In this document: piece by piece, positions 22,153 to 31,282 of the stretch
How the letters are laid out: each line of letters opens with the position of its first letter
How positions within the stretch are numbered: the stretch's first letter is position 1
Assembly: GCF_003667545.1 (NCBI RefSeq)
Contig: NZ_RCUV01000012.1
Coordinates: 1 to 64,000, forward strand
Length of the DNA: 64,000 nt
Origin: Mycetocola manganoxydans
GTDB lineage: Bacteria > Actinomycetota > Actinomycetes > Actinomycetales > Microbacteriaceae
Direction: 5' to 3'
Made by a program: the position numbers and the translations under genes
The notes under the pieces: generated by a model
Seen by the model: only the letters and a program-made list of their open reading frames with translations
Told to the model about the DNA's origin: nothing
Databases searched by the model: none

Positions 22153-23058
22153 CTAGTACGCGTCCACCGCAGGCTGCTCGACCTCGGTGCCGGAGAGTCC
22201 CAGCGTCGCGTCGTAGATGGCCTGCCAGGTGTCTCCACCCTCCGTGAACATGTCATTGATGAACGCGCGGAGAGCGTCGTCACCCTTGGGGAGGCCGACA
22301 CCGTAACGCTCTTCGGTGAAGGGCTCGCCGACAACCTTGAGGTTGTCCGGGTCCTGTGCCGCGTAGCCGATGAGGATAGCGGCGTCAGTGGTGACAGCGT
22401 CGACCGATCCGTCGTTGAGCGCTTCGACGCACTGAGAGTACGTGTCGAATTCCTCGGTGTCGGTGTCGGGGAAGTTGTCCTTGATGTTCTGGATCGGCGT
22501 CGATCCGGTCGCGGAACAGACCGTCGTACCTGCCAGGTCGTCTTCGCTCTTGATGTCTTCGTTGTCAGCGGCGACGAGGATGCCCTGGCCGGTGATGAAG
22601 TACGGTCCAGCGAAGTCGATCTGCTCCTTGCGCTTGTCCGTGATCGAGTAGGTGCCGACGTAGTAGTCGATGTCACCGTTCACGATTGCGGACTCACGGT
22701 TGGCGCTCGGGATGGCGACGAATTCGATCTTGTCTTCGGCGAAGCCGAGCGATGCAGCGATCCACTTCGAGATCTCGATATCGAAGCCGGTGCGCTCGCC
22801 TGTTGCTGCGTCGAGGTAGCCGAGACCCGGCTGGTCTTCCTTGACGCCGATCTTGACGGAGCCGCGCTCGGTCATCTCGTCGAACGTCGGGCTGCCTTCG
22901 AGGTCGACATCCGTCGCGACCTCGAACAGCTCGCCGCTGGTTTCTCCTTCGGCGGGTGCGTCCGTGCCGGTGTCTCCGCCGCCGTCAGTGCCGGCGCAGC
23001 CGGTGAGGACGAGGGCAGCTGCAGCTGTGGCTGCGAGAAGCGTCAGTCTCTTCTTCAT
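22153..23058 (-). CDS. gluB: glutamate-binding lipoprotein
   Basis: 301 residues, extracytoplasmic solute-binding protein family 3. The lipoprotein signal has KKR, a hydrophobic core and lipobox LTGC with the acylated cysteine at 21. A Gly/Asp-rich linker precedes the mature domain (VKIGVKEDQPGLGYLD, GFDIEISKWIAASLG). AGGAAG lies before the ATG. A glutamate or aspartate ligand is inferred from operon order. Confidence 0.9.
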   Translation of the reverse strand: MKKRLTLLAATAAAALVLTGCAGTDGGGDTGTDAPAEGETSGELFEVATDVDLEGSPTFDEMTERGSVKIGVKEDQPGLGYLDAATGERTGFDIEISKWIAASLGFAEDKIEFVAIPSANRESAIVNGDIDYYVGTYSITDKRKEQIDFAGPYFITGQGILVAADNEDIKSEDDLAGTTVCSATGSTPIQNIKDNFPDTDTEEFDTYSQCVEALNDGSVDAVTTDAAILIGYAAQDPDNLKVVGEPFTEERYGVGLPKGDDALRAFINDMFTEGGDTWQAIYDATLGLSGTEVEQPAVDAY

Positions 23059-23117
23059 GATCTTCCTTTCTCGGTGAGGAGCCGGCCAGCCGGATCCTCG
23101 GTCTGCTGGTGCAGGTA

Positions 23118-23969
23118 TCAGTGGGAGAGCAACTTGGACAGGAAGTCCTTCGCGCGGTCGCTCTTCGGTGCCGAGAAGAACTCTTCAGGAGTTGCTTCCT
23201 CGACTATCTCGCCGTCGGCCATGAACACGACCCGATCGGCGGCCTTTCGGGCAAAGCCCATCTCGTGGGTGACGACGATCATCGTCATGCCCTCGGACGC
23301 CAGCTGGATCATGACGTCGAGGACCTCATTGATCATCTCGGGGTCGAGGGCGCTTGTCGGCTCGTCGAAGAGCATCACTTTGGGCTTCATCGCGAGGGCG
23401 CGGGCGATCGCGACACGCTGCTGCTGGCCACCGGAGAGCTGGGCAGGCATCTTGTTCGCCTGCTTCTCGACTCCGACCCGTTCCAGCAGAACCATCGCGG
23501 CCTTCTCGGCATCCGCTTTGCTCTGCCCGCGAACCTTGATCGGTCCGAGGGTGACGTTTTGAAGGATTGTCTTGTGCGCGAAGAGGTTGAACGACTGGAA
23601 CACCATTCCGACGTCAGCGCGCAGCGCAGCCAGCGCTTTGCCCTCTTCCGGGAGCTTCTTGCCGTCGATCCGGATCTCGCCGGCGTTGATCGTCTCGAGG
23701 CGGTTGATCGTGCGGCACAGAGTCGACTTGCCGGACCCCGACGGCCCGATCACCACGACCACCTCACCCTTGGTGACGGTCAGGTTGATGTCTTTCAGCG
23801 CCTGGAAGTCACCGAAGTACTTCTCGACGCCTTCCACGACGACGAGCGGCTCCCCCACACCAGCGACGATCGGGTTACTTGTCGTCTCATACCGGGGGCG
23901 GTTACGGGCCGCAGCCGCCGGTGTCTCATGCGCGTTCGACTCCATGGAGTCCAACGTAGGGGACGCCAT
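23118..23969 (-). CDS. gluA: glutamate-type ABC transporter ATPase
   Basis: 283 residues. Walker [10 protein letters not shown] is at 75-83, then a Q-loop, signature LSGGQQQR, Walker [13 protein letters not shown] and H-loop VVTHEMGFA. About 40 residues precede the usual GluA start at [10 protein letters not shown], so one of the internal starts could also be used. It is the first gene of gluABCD. A GTTAC-N6-GTAAC palindrome lies 29 nt upstream of the start. Confidence 0.92.
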   Translation of the reverse strand: MASPTLDSMESNAHETPAAAARNRPRYETTSNPIVAGVGEPLVVVEGVEKYFGDFQALKDINLTVTKGEVVVVIGPSGSGKSTLCRTINRLETINAGEIRIDGKKLPEEGKALAALRADVGMVFQSFNLFAHKTILQNVTLGPIKVRGQSKADAEKAAMVLLERVGVEKQANKMPAQLSGGQQQRVAIARALAMKPKVMLFDEPTSALDPEMINEVLDVMIQLASEGMTMIVVTHEMGFARKAADRVVFMADGEIVEEATPEEFFSAPKSDRAKDFLSKLLSH

Positions 23970-23997
23970 GTTTCGCGCGCATGACGCGCCCGTTCCC

Positions 23998-24013
23998 GTT
24001 ACTCAGTTGTAAC
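23998..24013 (-). promoter_or_regulatory. GTTAC-N6-GTAAC palindrome upstream of gluA
   Basis: GTTACTCAGTTGTAAC is a perfect palindrome whose half-sites match the GTnAC form used by actinobacterial GlnR (and reported for MtrA). It is followed on the operon strand by a further GGGAACG. It lies between the gluA start and the stop of the methyltransferase gene. Regulator identity is inference. Confidence 0.45.
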
Positions 24014-24028
24014 CAAACCCGTCCGAGG

Positions 24029-24838
24029 TCAGGAGACGACGGAACGCTGCGCGAACGCCGATTCGTACAGGCAGACGGATGCCGCCGTGGCGAGGTTCAT
24101 GGATTCGGCGTGACCGTAGATCGGCACCGTGACCGCGGCATCCGCTTCGAGCAGTTGCTCGTCGGTGAGACCGTGCGCTTCGTTGCCGAACAACCAGGCG
24201 GTCGGTTTGGCGAGGGTGCCGTCTGCACGCGCATCGAGGAGACTCGTGCCCTTGACGTCGGCGGCGAGAACGGTGAGACCGGCGGCGTGGGCGCGCTGGA
24301 TCACGTTGGGCAGTTCAGCGCCGACGGCGATCGGCAGGTGGAAGAGCGAACCCGTGGTCGAACGGACGACCTTGGGGTTGTAGAGATCCACCGAGCGACC
24401 GGTGAGGATGACGGCATCCGCCCCCGCTGAGTCCGCGGCCCGGATGATCGTTCCGAGGTTGCCCGGGTCGCGCACCTCCTCGAGGATGGCGATGAGCTTG
24501 GGGCCCGCAGCGAAGATGTCCTTCATCGAGGTCGGGAACTGGTGCGCAACGGCGATGAACCCCTGCGGGGTGACGGTGTCGCTCATCACGTTGAGGACTT
24601 CTTCGGAGACGAACTCCACCTCGACGTTCGCGGCGGCGGCCTTTTCGGCGATGTCGCTGTAACGCTCGAGCGCCGTCGGCGTCGCGAACAGCTCGACGAA
24701 CAGCTGCGGCCGGAATGTTAGCGCCTCGGAGACGGCCTGAGGTCCTTCAAGGAGGAAGAGTCCCGTCTCGGCACGACCGGGTCGTTTGGCGAGCTTGGCG
24801 ACCGATCGGACGCGCGGAGAACGTGGATTATCAAGCAC
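24029..24838 (-). CDS. TrmH/SpoU-family RNA 2'-O-methyltransferase
   Basis: 269 residues. A short N-terminal RNA-binding region is followed by the SPOUT knot. Motif 1 is LEEVRDPGNLGTIIRAADSAG, motif 2 is AWLFGNEAHGL and motif 3 is VPIYGHAESMNLATAAS. It probably methylates a ribose in 23S rRNA. It follows rplT beyond a strong terminator. Its GTG start (24838) has TAGACT exactly 6 nt upstream, so it has its own leaderless promoter. Confidence 0.92.
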   Translation of the reverse strand: MLDNPRSPRVRSVAKLAKRPGRAETGLFLLEGPQAVSEALTFRPQLFVELFATPTALERYSDIAEKAAAANVEVEFVSEEVLNVMSDTVTPQGFIAVAHQFPTSMKDIFAAGPKLIAILEEVRDPGNLGTIIRAADSAGADAVILTGRSVDLYNPKVVRSTTGSLFHLPIAVGAELPNVIQRAHAAGLTVLAADVKGTSLLDARADGTLAKPTAWLFGNEAHGLTDEQLLEADAAVTVPIYGHAESMNLATAASVCLYESAFAQRSVVS

Positions 24839-24850
24839 AGGCCCAGTCTA
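24839..24850 (-). promoter_or_regulatory. leaderless promoter of the TrmH gene
   Basis: TAGACT (24850-24845) lies 6 nt before the GTG start at 24838. Confidence 0.6.
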
Positions 24851-24895
24851 CGAGCGGCGGGAGGCAGCGTCTGACAGGCTCGCGCGTTAACGCAA

Positions 24896-24929
24896 CAACG
24901 GGCATCCCGCCGAAGCGGAATACCCGTTG
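24896..24929 (-). terminator. terminator of infC-rpmI-rplT
   Basis: On the minus strand 15-bp arms (24929-24915 and 24910-24896) pair fully if two G-U pairs are allowed and enclose a TTCG tetraloop. TTG then follows. It lies just after rplT. Confidence 0.8.
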
Positions 24930-24944
24930 CATGAAGCGAAAAAC

Positions 24945-25337
24945 CTACGCTGCTGCGTCAGCCTTCGGAGCCGACGTGTCGGCCGGGAGGGCCTTCTTCG
25001 CGCTCTCGACGAGGGCGGCGAACGTGGCGGGCTCGTGAACGGCGAGTTCAGCGAGGATGCGACGGTCGACCTCGATGCCGGCAAGACCAAGACCCTGGAT
25101 GAGGCGGTTGTAGGTCAGGCCGTTGGCGCGCGATGCCGCGTTGATCCGCTGGATCCAGAGACGACGGAAGTCGCCCTTCTTCTGGCGGCGGTCACGGTAC
25201 GCGTAAACCATGGAGTGGGTGACCTGCTCCTTGGCCTTCCGGTACAGGCGCGAACGCTGACCCCGGTAACCCTCAGCCCGCTCGAGGATCTTCCGACGCT
25301 TCTTGTGAGCGTTTACCGCCCTTTTTACTCTTGCCAT
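24945..25337 (-). CDS. rplT: 50S ribosomal protein L20
   Basis: 130 residues. Basic N-terminal half ([34 protein letters not shown]) and the globular [22 protein letters not shown] block are typical. It binds 23S rRNA early in large-subunit assembly. It is the third gene of infC-rpmI-rplT. The tail after residue 118 is alanine-rich and specific to actinobacteria. Confidence 0.98.
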   Translation of the reverse strand: MARVKRAVNAHKKRRKILERAEGYRGQRSRLYRKAKEQVTHSMVYAYRDRRQKKGDFRRLWIQRINAASRANGLTYNRLIQGLGLAGIEVDRRILAELAVHEPATFAALVESAKKALPADTSAPKADAAA

Positions 25338-25362
25338 TGTCTATATTCCTAACGGGTCTGGT

Positions 25363-25557
25363 CTAGTGACCGAGAAGCTTCTTGATGTTCTTGGTGTCGG
25401 CCTTGGACACAAGCTGGTCAGTGTTCAGGCGACGCTTGCGCTGGCCGGACTTCACTTCGAGGTTGTGACGCATGCCCGACTGCTGCTTCTTGATCTTGCC
25501 GGAGCCAGTGAGCTTGAATCGCTTCTTGGCGCCGGAGTGGGTCTTCTGCTTAGGCAT
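25363..25557 (-). CDS. rpmI: 50S ribosomal protein L35
   Basis: 64 residues starting [20 protein letters not shown], the family signature. The ATG at 25557 lies inside the end of infC (8-nt overlap), with AGGAGGAAAACA giving the ribosome-binding site. The upstream in-frame start at 25593 is rejected. Confidence 0.98.
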   Translation of the reverse strand: MPKQKTHSGAKKRFKLTGSGKIKKQQSGMRHNLEVKSGQRKRRLNTDQLVSKADTKNIKKLLGH

Positions 25558-26134
25558 TGTTTTCCTCCTGCTTAGCTGCCTTGTCGGCAGCACGATGTGC
25601 GTTGGCCTCGGCCTTGGCCTCTGACTTGTTCTTCAGAGGTCCAATGACCATGACCATGTTTCGACCGTCGATCGTCGGGGCGGACTCAACAGTGCCCAGC
25701 TCCGCCACATCTTCGGCAAATCTTTGGAGCAAGCGCACGCCCTGGTCGGGGCGGGACTGCTCACGGCCGCGGAACAGGATCATTGCTTTGACCTTGTCGC
25801 CACCCTTGAGGAATCCCTCAGCGCGCTTTACTTTCGTCTCGTAGTCGTGCTTGTCGATCTTGAGGCGGAAACGAACCTCTTTGAGGATCGTGTTCGCCTG
25901 GTTGCGCCTGGCTTCCTTCGCCTTCTGCGCAGCCTCGTACTTGAACTTGCCGTAATCCATGATCTTTGCGACCGGTGGCTTGGAGTTCGGGGCGACCTCA
26001 ACCAGATCGAGCTCGGCATCCTGCGCAAGACGCAGTGCCACCTCGATTTTGACGACGCCGACCTGTTCTCCGGCGGGACCGACGAGGCGAACCTCGGGGA
26101 CGCGGATACGGTCGTTTGTACGGGGATCGCTAAT
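25550..26134 (-). CDS. infC: translation initiation factor IF-3, ATT start
   Basis: 194 residues from an ATT codon at 26134-26132. The protein then starts at [19 protein letters not shown], where actinobacterial IF-3 normally begins. GAGGAG lies at 26146-26141, 6 nt upstream, an ideal position. The in-frame GTG/ATG codons further up (to 26224) would add residues that no IF-3 has. A rare start codon lets IF-3 discriminate against its own message, as known for E. coli infC. The N-domain, linker and C-domain ([15 protein letters not shown]) are intact. Confidence 0.95.
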   Translation of the reverse strand: MSDPRTNDRIRVPEVRLVGPAGEQVGVVKIEVALRLAQDAELDLVEVAPNSKPPVAKIMDYGKFKYEAAQKAKEARRNQANTILKEVRFRLKIDKHDYETKVKRAEGFLKGGDKVKAMILFRGREQSRPDQGVRLLQRFAEDVAELGTVESAPTIDGRNMVMVIGPLKNKSEAKAEANAHRAADKAAKQEENNA

Positions 26135-26320
26135 GCGTAGCTCCTCTAACTCAAATCTCGTGACCACCGATTCAGACGGATGCCTGTACCGGGCGAGAGA
26201 GGAGAAATACCACACTGCAACCACGATGGTTAAACACCATCGCAGCGGCTCGTACCCTGACTACCTCGGCATGAAACCATGCGTTCGGCGGAGTACAACA
26301 ACCCGGTAACCTTAGTGAAG
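26135..26320 (-). promoter_or_regulatory. long infC leader with stem-loop
   Basis: The 269-nt gap between infC and the divergent DUF1844 gene holds a leader containing the hairpin CGATGGTGTTTAACCATCG (26242-26224). A CTGC/GCAG pairing flanks it. A second pyrimidine/AGGAG-rich stretch (CTCCTCTCTCG) sits at 26204-26194. No clear intrinsic terminator was seen. It may be a ribosomal-protein-type leader; the match to any known family is untested. Confidence 0.4.
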
Positions 26321-26403
26321 CGGTCAAGCGCGGGTGGGAAATTTCCTCTTTCGTACCAGGACAAAAGTCCCGGAGCCGTCCAGAAGTCTAGCAGAGGTTG
26401 GCA

Positions 26404-26769
26404 GTGAGCACTAACGAATCCCCTTACGACAACGTGGAAGACGCAGCAACGGATGCCACACGCGACATCGCAGACGTCGGCGCCGTCGAGGTGATCACCA
26501 CCACCGCCGTCCACCTCATGAGCGCAGCAGCCGTCAAGTGCGGGCTCGCCGATGACCCGGATTCGCAGCAGGACCTCGATGAGGCGCGCAAGCTCATCAA
26601 CGCGCTGGCCGGCCTGATCACCGCGGGAGCCCCGGAGATCAGCGACATGCACGCACGGAGTCTCCGTGACGGACTGCGTTCGCTGCAGCTGGCGTTCCGC
26701 GAGGCATCCGTTCTTCCCGACCCCATCGGTAAGGGGCCGGGAGAGAAGTGGACGGGGCCGGTTAACTAG
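26404..26769 (+). CDS. DUF1844 family protein
   Basis: 121 residues. The central block (VEVITTTAVHLMSAAAVKCGL then DLDEARKLINALAGLI) matches DUF1844, which in actinobacteria sits divergently beside infC. Function is unknown. The GTG at 26404 has AGAGG at 26393-26397. It ends before a structured repeat. Confidence 0.85.
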   Translation: MSTNESPYDNVEDAATDATRDIADVGAVEVITTTAVHLMSAAAVKCGLADDPDSQQDLDEARKLINALAGLITAGAPEISDMHARSLRDGLRSLQLAFREASVLPDPIGKGPGEKWTGPVN

Positions 26770-26891
26770 GCCACCAACGGCTCCGCGGCGTGCGCCGCGT
26801 CCCCGCCCGTGGACGCCCGTCCACGCCCTGGACGCGGCACACACCGCTTCGCCTTCGTTTGCCAGTTCACTTCGGCTGGAAGGCTGCTGGA

Positions 26892-26949
26892 CTCATCGGC
26901 CCGCAATGTTCGGTTTTCGGCCGCGAAAGCGACATTTGGGACCGATGAG
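26892..26949. repeat. single copy of the GATCGGTCCC-type inverted repeat
   Basis: Arms CTCATCGGCCCGCAATGT (26892-26909) and the complement of CTCATCGGTCCCAAATGT (26949-26932) differ at three positions. The minus strand also carries TGTCGCTTTCGC, seen at 3112-3123. It lies between the convergent 3' ends of the DUF1844 gene and the DUF5671-type gene, where it may act as a terminator. Confidence 0.65.
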
Positions 26950-26964
26950 CGACGCCGGCGCGCG

Positions 26965-28629
26965 TCAGTCCGCCAGCGGCACGACCTCGAGGCGCATCGC
27001 AGGACCCGCGAGAACGAGGACCCTCCTGCCGGTGACCCCGTCGAGGGCACGAGCCAGACTCTCCGGATCCGGTGACGGCTCCGCCACTGCGGGCGACGCC
27101 GCGTCCAGCTGCACCGCAGATGCCGTCGGCCAGACGGTCACGGTCGCTCCCGTTCGGTCCCGGATAACGTCGACGAGCGGTGAGGCGTTTGCAGCAGTGA
27201 CGAGGATCACCTCGCCGATGGTGCGCAACCGTTCGGCGGGCGCGGACGCAGCGGCATCCGCACGGTCGTGCCGCCAGACACCGAAGTGGTACCCGGCAAC
27301 GAGCGCTGTCGCCGTCAGGAGCCCGAGCGGTGCACGGATCTGCTCGATCAGATTCCCACCGCCCTGAAGGAAGAACTCGAACAACCGGTACCCGATCACG
27401 AGCAGCGTGATGAGCGCAACGATGGCACTCAGCCCGAAGACGGCGATGAGGTAGATGCGCCGTCCTGTTCCCGCCGCGGCGGCATCCGTCGGCCGGAAGG
27501 GCCGCCAGGTGAACCACCACACGACTCCCCCGACGAGCAAAGCGCTCAGGCCTCCGAGGAGCAGTGATCGCAGGTCATCGCCCGCCAGCCGTGTCGCGAA
27601 GATTCCGAGAGCCGAGTTGACGACGATACCGAGTCCGGATGCCGCCCCGACGAGGCCGATACCGCTGGTGGCCAGGATGCTCGCCTGCCTCACGGCGGGA
27701 GTGCGGCCCAGGGCGACCCCGCGTGAATAAGTCCAGATCACCGCTCCGATCAGTGCGGCGGCAATCGCGACTCCGAGCGGCGACAGCAGGACCCGGATCG
27801 GATCGGTGCTGTCGAGCAGAAGCCGGAGGACAACGTAGAGAACGGTTCCGACGCCACCCAGCGTTGCGAGGGCGGCGAGGAGAATGCCGATCAGAATGAG
27901 TGCGACGTTCGCGAGACCCGTGGTCGTGGTGCGGGCGCCCTCCCGATACCAGTGCCATGCCCAGACGAGCAGTCCCCCGGCCGCCCAGACCAGGGTCTGG
28001 AATGTTCCCACCCACCACCGCTCGCCAATCGTGGGCGCCGCCGTGAGATCGATGATCGCTGCATCGAAAATCCCGGCCAGCGTCGCGATCGCGCTCCCAG
28101 CACCGAGCAGAATTCCGAACGCTGCGCCGAGAACCGCCGGTACCTCCGCGAGCCGGAGGGGGCTTTTCGCCGGATGCCGCCACATCCACCGATGCCACAC
28201 CCACACCGCCGCGAACACCACAGCCGTGGCGCAGGCGGAGCCATCCCACTCCCCGTCGATGAGGGCGGCGACGACCCCGACGAGCGAGACCGTTGCCGTG
28301 ATCACCGCGACGACAGAGGCCAGTGAGATGTAGAGCCCCCAGGTCAGCGCGGCGCGCTCGGCGGGCTCCGAAAGGCGGCGCCACGACGCCCACCACAGCA
28401 AGGTCGCGAGGGGGCCACCGATGAGAGTGAACGCGAGAGACTGTGCGAGTGCTCCCGTGCTCTCGCCGGCGATTACCGTATCCGGTTCGAGGACGAGAGC
28501 GAGAAGGCCCTGCAGACCGGTCGCCGCAATGATGACGAGGGCGAAGAGCAGCGAGTAGACGATGACACGTCGAATGGTCTGCCCTGCCGATGACCCTGTC
28601 GCCGGCTCGTATGGTGCGCTGACGGTCAT
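26965..28629 (-). CDS. DUF5671-type multi-pass membrane protein
   Basis: 554 residues with about twelve hydrophobic segments grouped into repeated units of three or four spans. Each unit contains a WWASWRR- or WxWHWYREG-like motif (near residues 80, 140, 230, 370 and 455), the pattern I associate with DUF5671. A soluble C-terminal region of about 90 residues follows (RTIGEVILVTAANASPLVDVIRD). The role is unknown. Its start overlaps the preceding small gene as ATGA. Confidence 0.75.
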   Translation of the reverse strand: MTVSAPYEPATGSSAGQTIRRVIVYSLLFALVIIAATGLQGLLALVLEPDTVIAGESTGALAQSLAFTLIGGPLATLLWWASWRRLSEPAERAALTWGLYISLASVVAVITATVSLVGVVAALIDGEWDGSACATAVVFAAVWVWHRWMWRHPAKSPLRLAEVPAVLGAAFGILLGAGSAIATLAGIFDAAIIDLTAAPTIGERWWVGTFQTLVWAAGGLLVWAWHWYREGARTTTTGLANVALILIGILLAALATLGGVGTVLYVVLRLLLDSTDPIRVLLSPLGVAIAAALIGAVIWTYSRGVALGRTPAVRQASILATSGIGLVGAASGLGIVVNSALGIFATRLAGDDLRSLLLGGLSALLVGGVVWWFTWRPFRPTDAAAAGTGRRIYLIAVFGLSAIVALITLLVIGYRLFEFFLQGGGNLIEQIRAPLGLLTATALVAGYHFGVWRHDRADAAASAPAERLRTIGEVILVTAANASPLVDVIRDRTGATVTVWPTASAVQLDAASPAVAEPSPDPESLARALDGVTGRRVLVLAGPAMRLEVVPLAD

Positions 28630-29084
28630 CGGATCTCACCGTCCATCAGGCAGATCGTCAGTTCCCACGGCGCAACCTCGATGCGCCAGTCGCCGCCTTC
28701 CCGCGTCAGTTTGACGTCTTCCTCGTAGCTGTATTCGCTCCCGAACGGTCCACTGCCGTTCTGGCTGATCTGCACCCGGACATCCGCTGAGTTCTCACGA
28801 ACATCGGTGGAGATCAGGGCGACCCTCAGATCGCTTGTGACGCTCTGTGTTGTCCCGCATTCCTCACGCGCGTCGTCCGAAAGCCAGTTGAGCGCTTCAT
28901 CGTCATCGCCATCCAGCACCGCTGCGGCATACCGCTGCACGACACCCTCAGGAGTGGACTCATCGAGCACCTCCGGTTCGCCCCGCGTGAACACGATGGC
29001 GAGCGCGACGATGACGAGGACCGCGATCGCGACGAAAAGGAGGAGAAGGTTCCGCCGGACAGGAGCTGAAGTATCGTGCGTCAT
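28626..29084 (-). CDS. small membrane-anchored protein, unknown function
   Basis: 152 residues. A short cytoplasmic N-terminus and one membrane segment (about 14-34, LLLLFVAIAVLVIVALAIVF) precede an extracytoplasmic domain of NTF2/lumazine-like size (TPEGVVQRYAAAVLDGDDDEALNWL). The ATG at 29084 has CATACT 6 nt upstream, so it may be leaderless. It is the first gene of an operon with the DUF5671-type protein. Confidence 0.7.
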   Translation of the reverse strand: MTHDTSAPVRRNLLLLFVAIAVLVIVALAIVFTRGEPEVLDESTPEGVVQRYAAAVLDGDDDEALNWLSDDAREECGTTQSVTSDLRVALISTDVRENSADVRVQISQNGSGPFGSEYSYEEDVKLTREGGDWRIEVAPWELTICLMDGEIR

Positions 29085-29135
29085 GTCGTCAGTATGGCGC
29101 AGCCAGGTTGCCGCAGGCATCCCGCAATCGGGAGG

Positions 29136-29651
29136 TTACCCTTTCGAGACCCGCGCGACTTCCGCGGCGTAGTGGGCGACCTGCGCCGGGTAGTAATCGT
29201 CCCAGTCAGGGAGCGGGACTCCTGCGCGCGAGGCAACGAGCATGTCGAGGTAGTACTCCCAGCCCGGTCCGCTCGATTCCGCGACGGCGGCATCCGCGAG
29301 CGCGTGCACGAAGGTCAGTTCGGTCTGCCCGGCATGCTCCTCCAGTCGTGCCTCGAGCACCCAGTCGTCCTCCTGGGGGTCATCAGACACGATCACCCGC
29401 AGTCGCTTCTCGGGTTCGCACGCCTCGATGTGGACGGTGCTCCATGCATCGCCCTCTTCGAACGACATCCGGAGTTCGACGGTGCGGCCGACGCCCGGTT
29501 CGCCCCGCCACGGGCCGAGCCATCCTGCGGTTCTTCCCGGATCGGTGAGGCTCGCCCACACGTCTGCGGCTGTCGCGTCGAACGTCCGGGTGAGCGCAAG
29601 TTCGACGACCTCTGACGTTCTCCGGACGACGTGGCCTGTTGCACCGGGCAT
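29136..29651 (-). CDS. SRPBCC family protein (AHSA1/START-like)
   Basis: 171 residues. VVELALTRTFDATAADVWASLTDPGRTAGWLGPW is the classic AHSA1 opening strand and helix, and the C-terminal helix contains GWEYYLDMLVAS. This fold holds small hydrophobic ligands; the ligand here is unknown. The ATG at 29651 has AAGGAG 4 nt upstream and is preferred to the ATG at 29675. Confidence 0.85.
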   Translation of the reverse strand: MPGATGHVVRRTSEVVELALTRTFDATAADVWASLTDPGRTAGWLGPWRGEPGVGRTVELRMSFEEGDAWSTVHIEACEPEKRLRVIVSDDPQEDDWVLEARLEEHAGQTELTFVHALADAAVAESSGPGWEYYLDMLVASRAGVPLPDWDDYYPAQVAHYAAEVARVSKG

Positions 29652-29729
29652 GGGGCTCCTTCCGAGCTCTCCCATCGGACCACGCTGCAGCGGTCAGGTC
29701 AAGGACGGATGCCGCTCCCTCGCTGCGGA

Positions 29730-30497
29730 TCAGGCCGACGCTTCGAGCTTCACGCGGAGCGAATCCACGCGGGTGGCGATCACGTCGCTGGCCGCCCAGC
29801 GTTGCGCCAGCCGGTTGAGCGTCGTGTCGAGCTCCGCCCGGGTGAGACCGTCAACGAGTTCCAGTCGCACGACCACTTCCGGTCCGCCGAGCCTGGCGGC
29901 GGGGTCTCCCGCCGCGAGCCGGACGTTGAGGACCGCGAGTTCCGACGTGACGCTCGTGAGGAACGCGTCGAGAACATCCGGGTCGAGGTAGCCGGGCGCC
30001 CAGGGCTGCGATTGCGCGATCGCCCACAGTGCTGGCCGCCGGATCGCGAATTCGGTCGGACTCGTCGGGTCGAGCACGACGAGGTCGGTGTTCTCGCTCG
30101 CCGCCGCGAGTGCGACACGGATGCCGTCGGCTGGCACCGGTCTCGCTCTCGGGTTCCACGCCGACAGGGCGTCGACCGAGGAGAACACGGGAAGGACGTT
30201 GCGTCCGTCCGGCCCGCCGACGGTGACGATGGACAGCTCTTGCGTCTTGTCGACCTTCTGGCCGTTCGGGCCGACGCCGACGTCGCCGGCGTGCGCGACC
30301 AGCGGGATCAAGAGGCGGGACGCGCGGAACGCGTCGACGACATCCGCTTCTCCGGCGTTGCCGCTGTGGAACCGTTCAAGCGCATCGATCAGCGGCCGGG
30401 GCGCCGACCCGTCATCGGTGGACGGGGTGTGGTCGCCGAATGAGCGACCCTCCCACGGCTGGCCGGCGGAGTCCGCTGGGTTAGTCGGATGCGACAT
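29730..30497 (-). CDS. SseB family protein
   Basis: 255 residues. The N-terminal part (about 30-150: [32 protein letters not shown], then [15 protein letters not shown]) is the SseB fold. The C-terminal part resembles an SseB-associated domain. Function is not established. Its ATG lies 17 nt inside the end of priA, so it is translated from the histidine operon message. Confidence 0.8.
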   Translation of the reverse strand: MSHPTNPADSAGQPWEGRSFGDHTPSTDDGSAPRPLIDALERFHSGNAGEADVVDAFRASRLLIPLVAHAGDVGVGPNGQKVDKTQELSIVTVGGPDGRNVLPVFSSVDALSAWNPRARPVPADGIRVALAAASENTDLVVLDPTSPTEFAIRRPALWAIAQSQPWAPGYLDPDVLDAFLTSVTSELAVLNVRLAAGDPAARLGGPEVVVRLELVDGLTRAELDTTLNRLAQRWAASDVIATRVDSLRVKLEASA

Positions 30498-31227
30498 CCA
30501 GCGCCTCAGCGAGCGTGAAGGCGCCCGCGTAGAGTGCCTTCCCGACAATCGCACCCTCGAGTCCGAGCGGGACGAGCGACCGCAACGCAACGAGGTCGTC
30601 GAGGCTCGACACACCGCCGGACGCGACGACCGGCCGGTTGGTCCGCTCGAGGACCTGGCGGAGCAGGTCGAGGTTTGGGCCCTGCAGTGTGCCGTCCTTG
30701 GTCACGTCAGTGACGACGTAACGGGCGCAGCCGGCCTGCTCGAGCCGGTCGATGACCGTCCACAGGTCTCCGCCGTCGCGGGTCCAGCCGCGCGCGGCGA
30801 GCGTGGTGCCGCGGACGTCGAGGCCGACGGCAACGGCCTCGCCGTACTGGCCGATGACGTTGGCCGCCCACTCGGGGTTCTCGAGCGCGGCGGTTCCGAG
30901 GTTGATGCGCTTCGCACCGGTGGCGAGAGCCGCTTCGAGCGAGGCATCATCACGGATGCCGCCGGACAGCTCCACCTTGACGCCGCGGACCTGCTTGATC
31001 ACCTTGCGGATCACGCCGGCGTTGTTGCCACGCCCAAAAGCGGCGTCAAGGTCGACGAGGTGAATCCACTCGGCCCCCTGGTTCGCCCAGTCCGCAGCGG
31101 CGTCGACCGGGTCACCGTAGTTGGTTTCGGTGCCGGCTTCGCCCTGCGTCAGGCGCACGGCCTTGCCGTCGGCGACGTCGACCGCAGGAAGCAGGACGAG
31201 CTTCGGGGTCGTGTTGAACTCACTCAT
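30481..31227 (-). CDS. priA: bifunctional ProFAR / phosphoribosylanthranilate isomerase
   Basis: 248 residues, HisA/PriA TIM barrel. The catalytic aspartates are in [15 protein letters not shown] and [13 protein letters not shown], and two phosphate loops are SGGIRDD and [10 protein letters not shown]. In actinobacteria this enzyme serves both histidine and tryptophan synthesis; that this copy does so follows from the lineage. The ATG at 31227 is 55 nt after the hisH stop. Confidence 0.93.
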   Translation of the reverse strand: MSEFNTTPKLVLLPAVDVADGKAVRLTQGEAGTETNYGDPVDAAADWANQGAEWIHLVDLDAAFGRGNNAGVIRKVIKQVRGVKVELSGGIRDDASLEAALATGAKRINLGTAALENPEWAANVIGQYGEAVAVGLDVRGTTLAARGWTRDGGDLWTVIDRLEQAGCARYVVTDVTKDGTLQGPNLDLLRQVLERTNRPVVASGGVSSLDDLVALRSLVPLGLEGAIVGKALYAGAFTLAEALDVASD

Positions 31228-31282
31228 GGTTGTCCTTGTTGTTTGCTCGGGTGTGGCAACGGGGTGCCGCAGAAGATGAACG

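Noticed and set aside
26135-26224. Longer infC start giving 224 residues
   Set aside because: The extra residues have no IF-3 character, and the ideal ribosome-binding site lies at the ATT codon.
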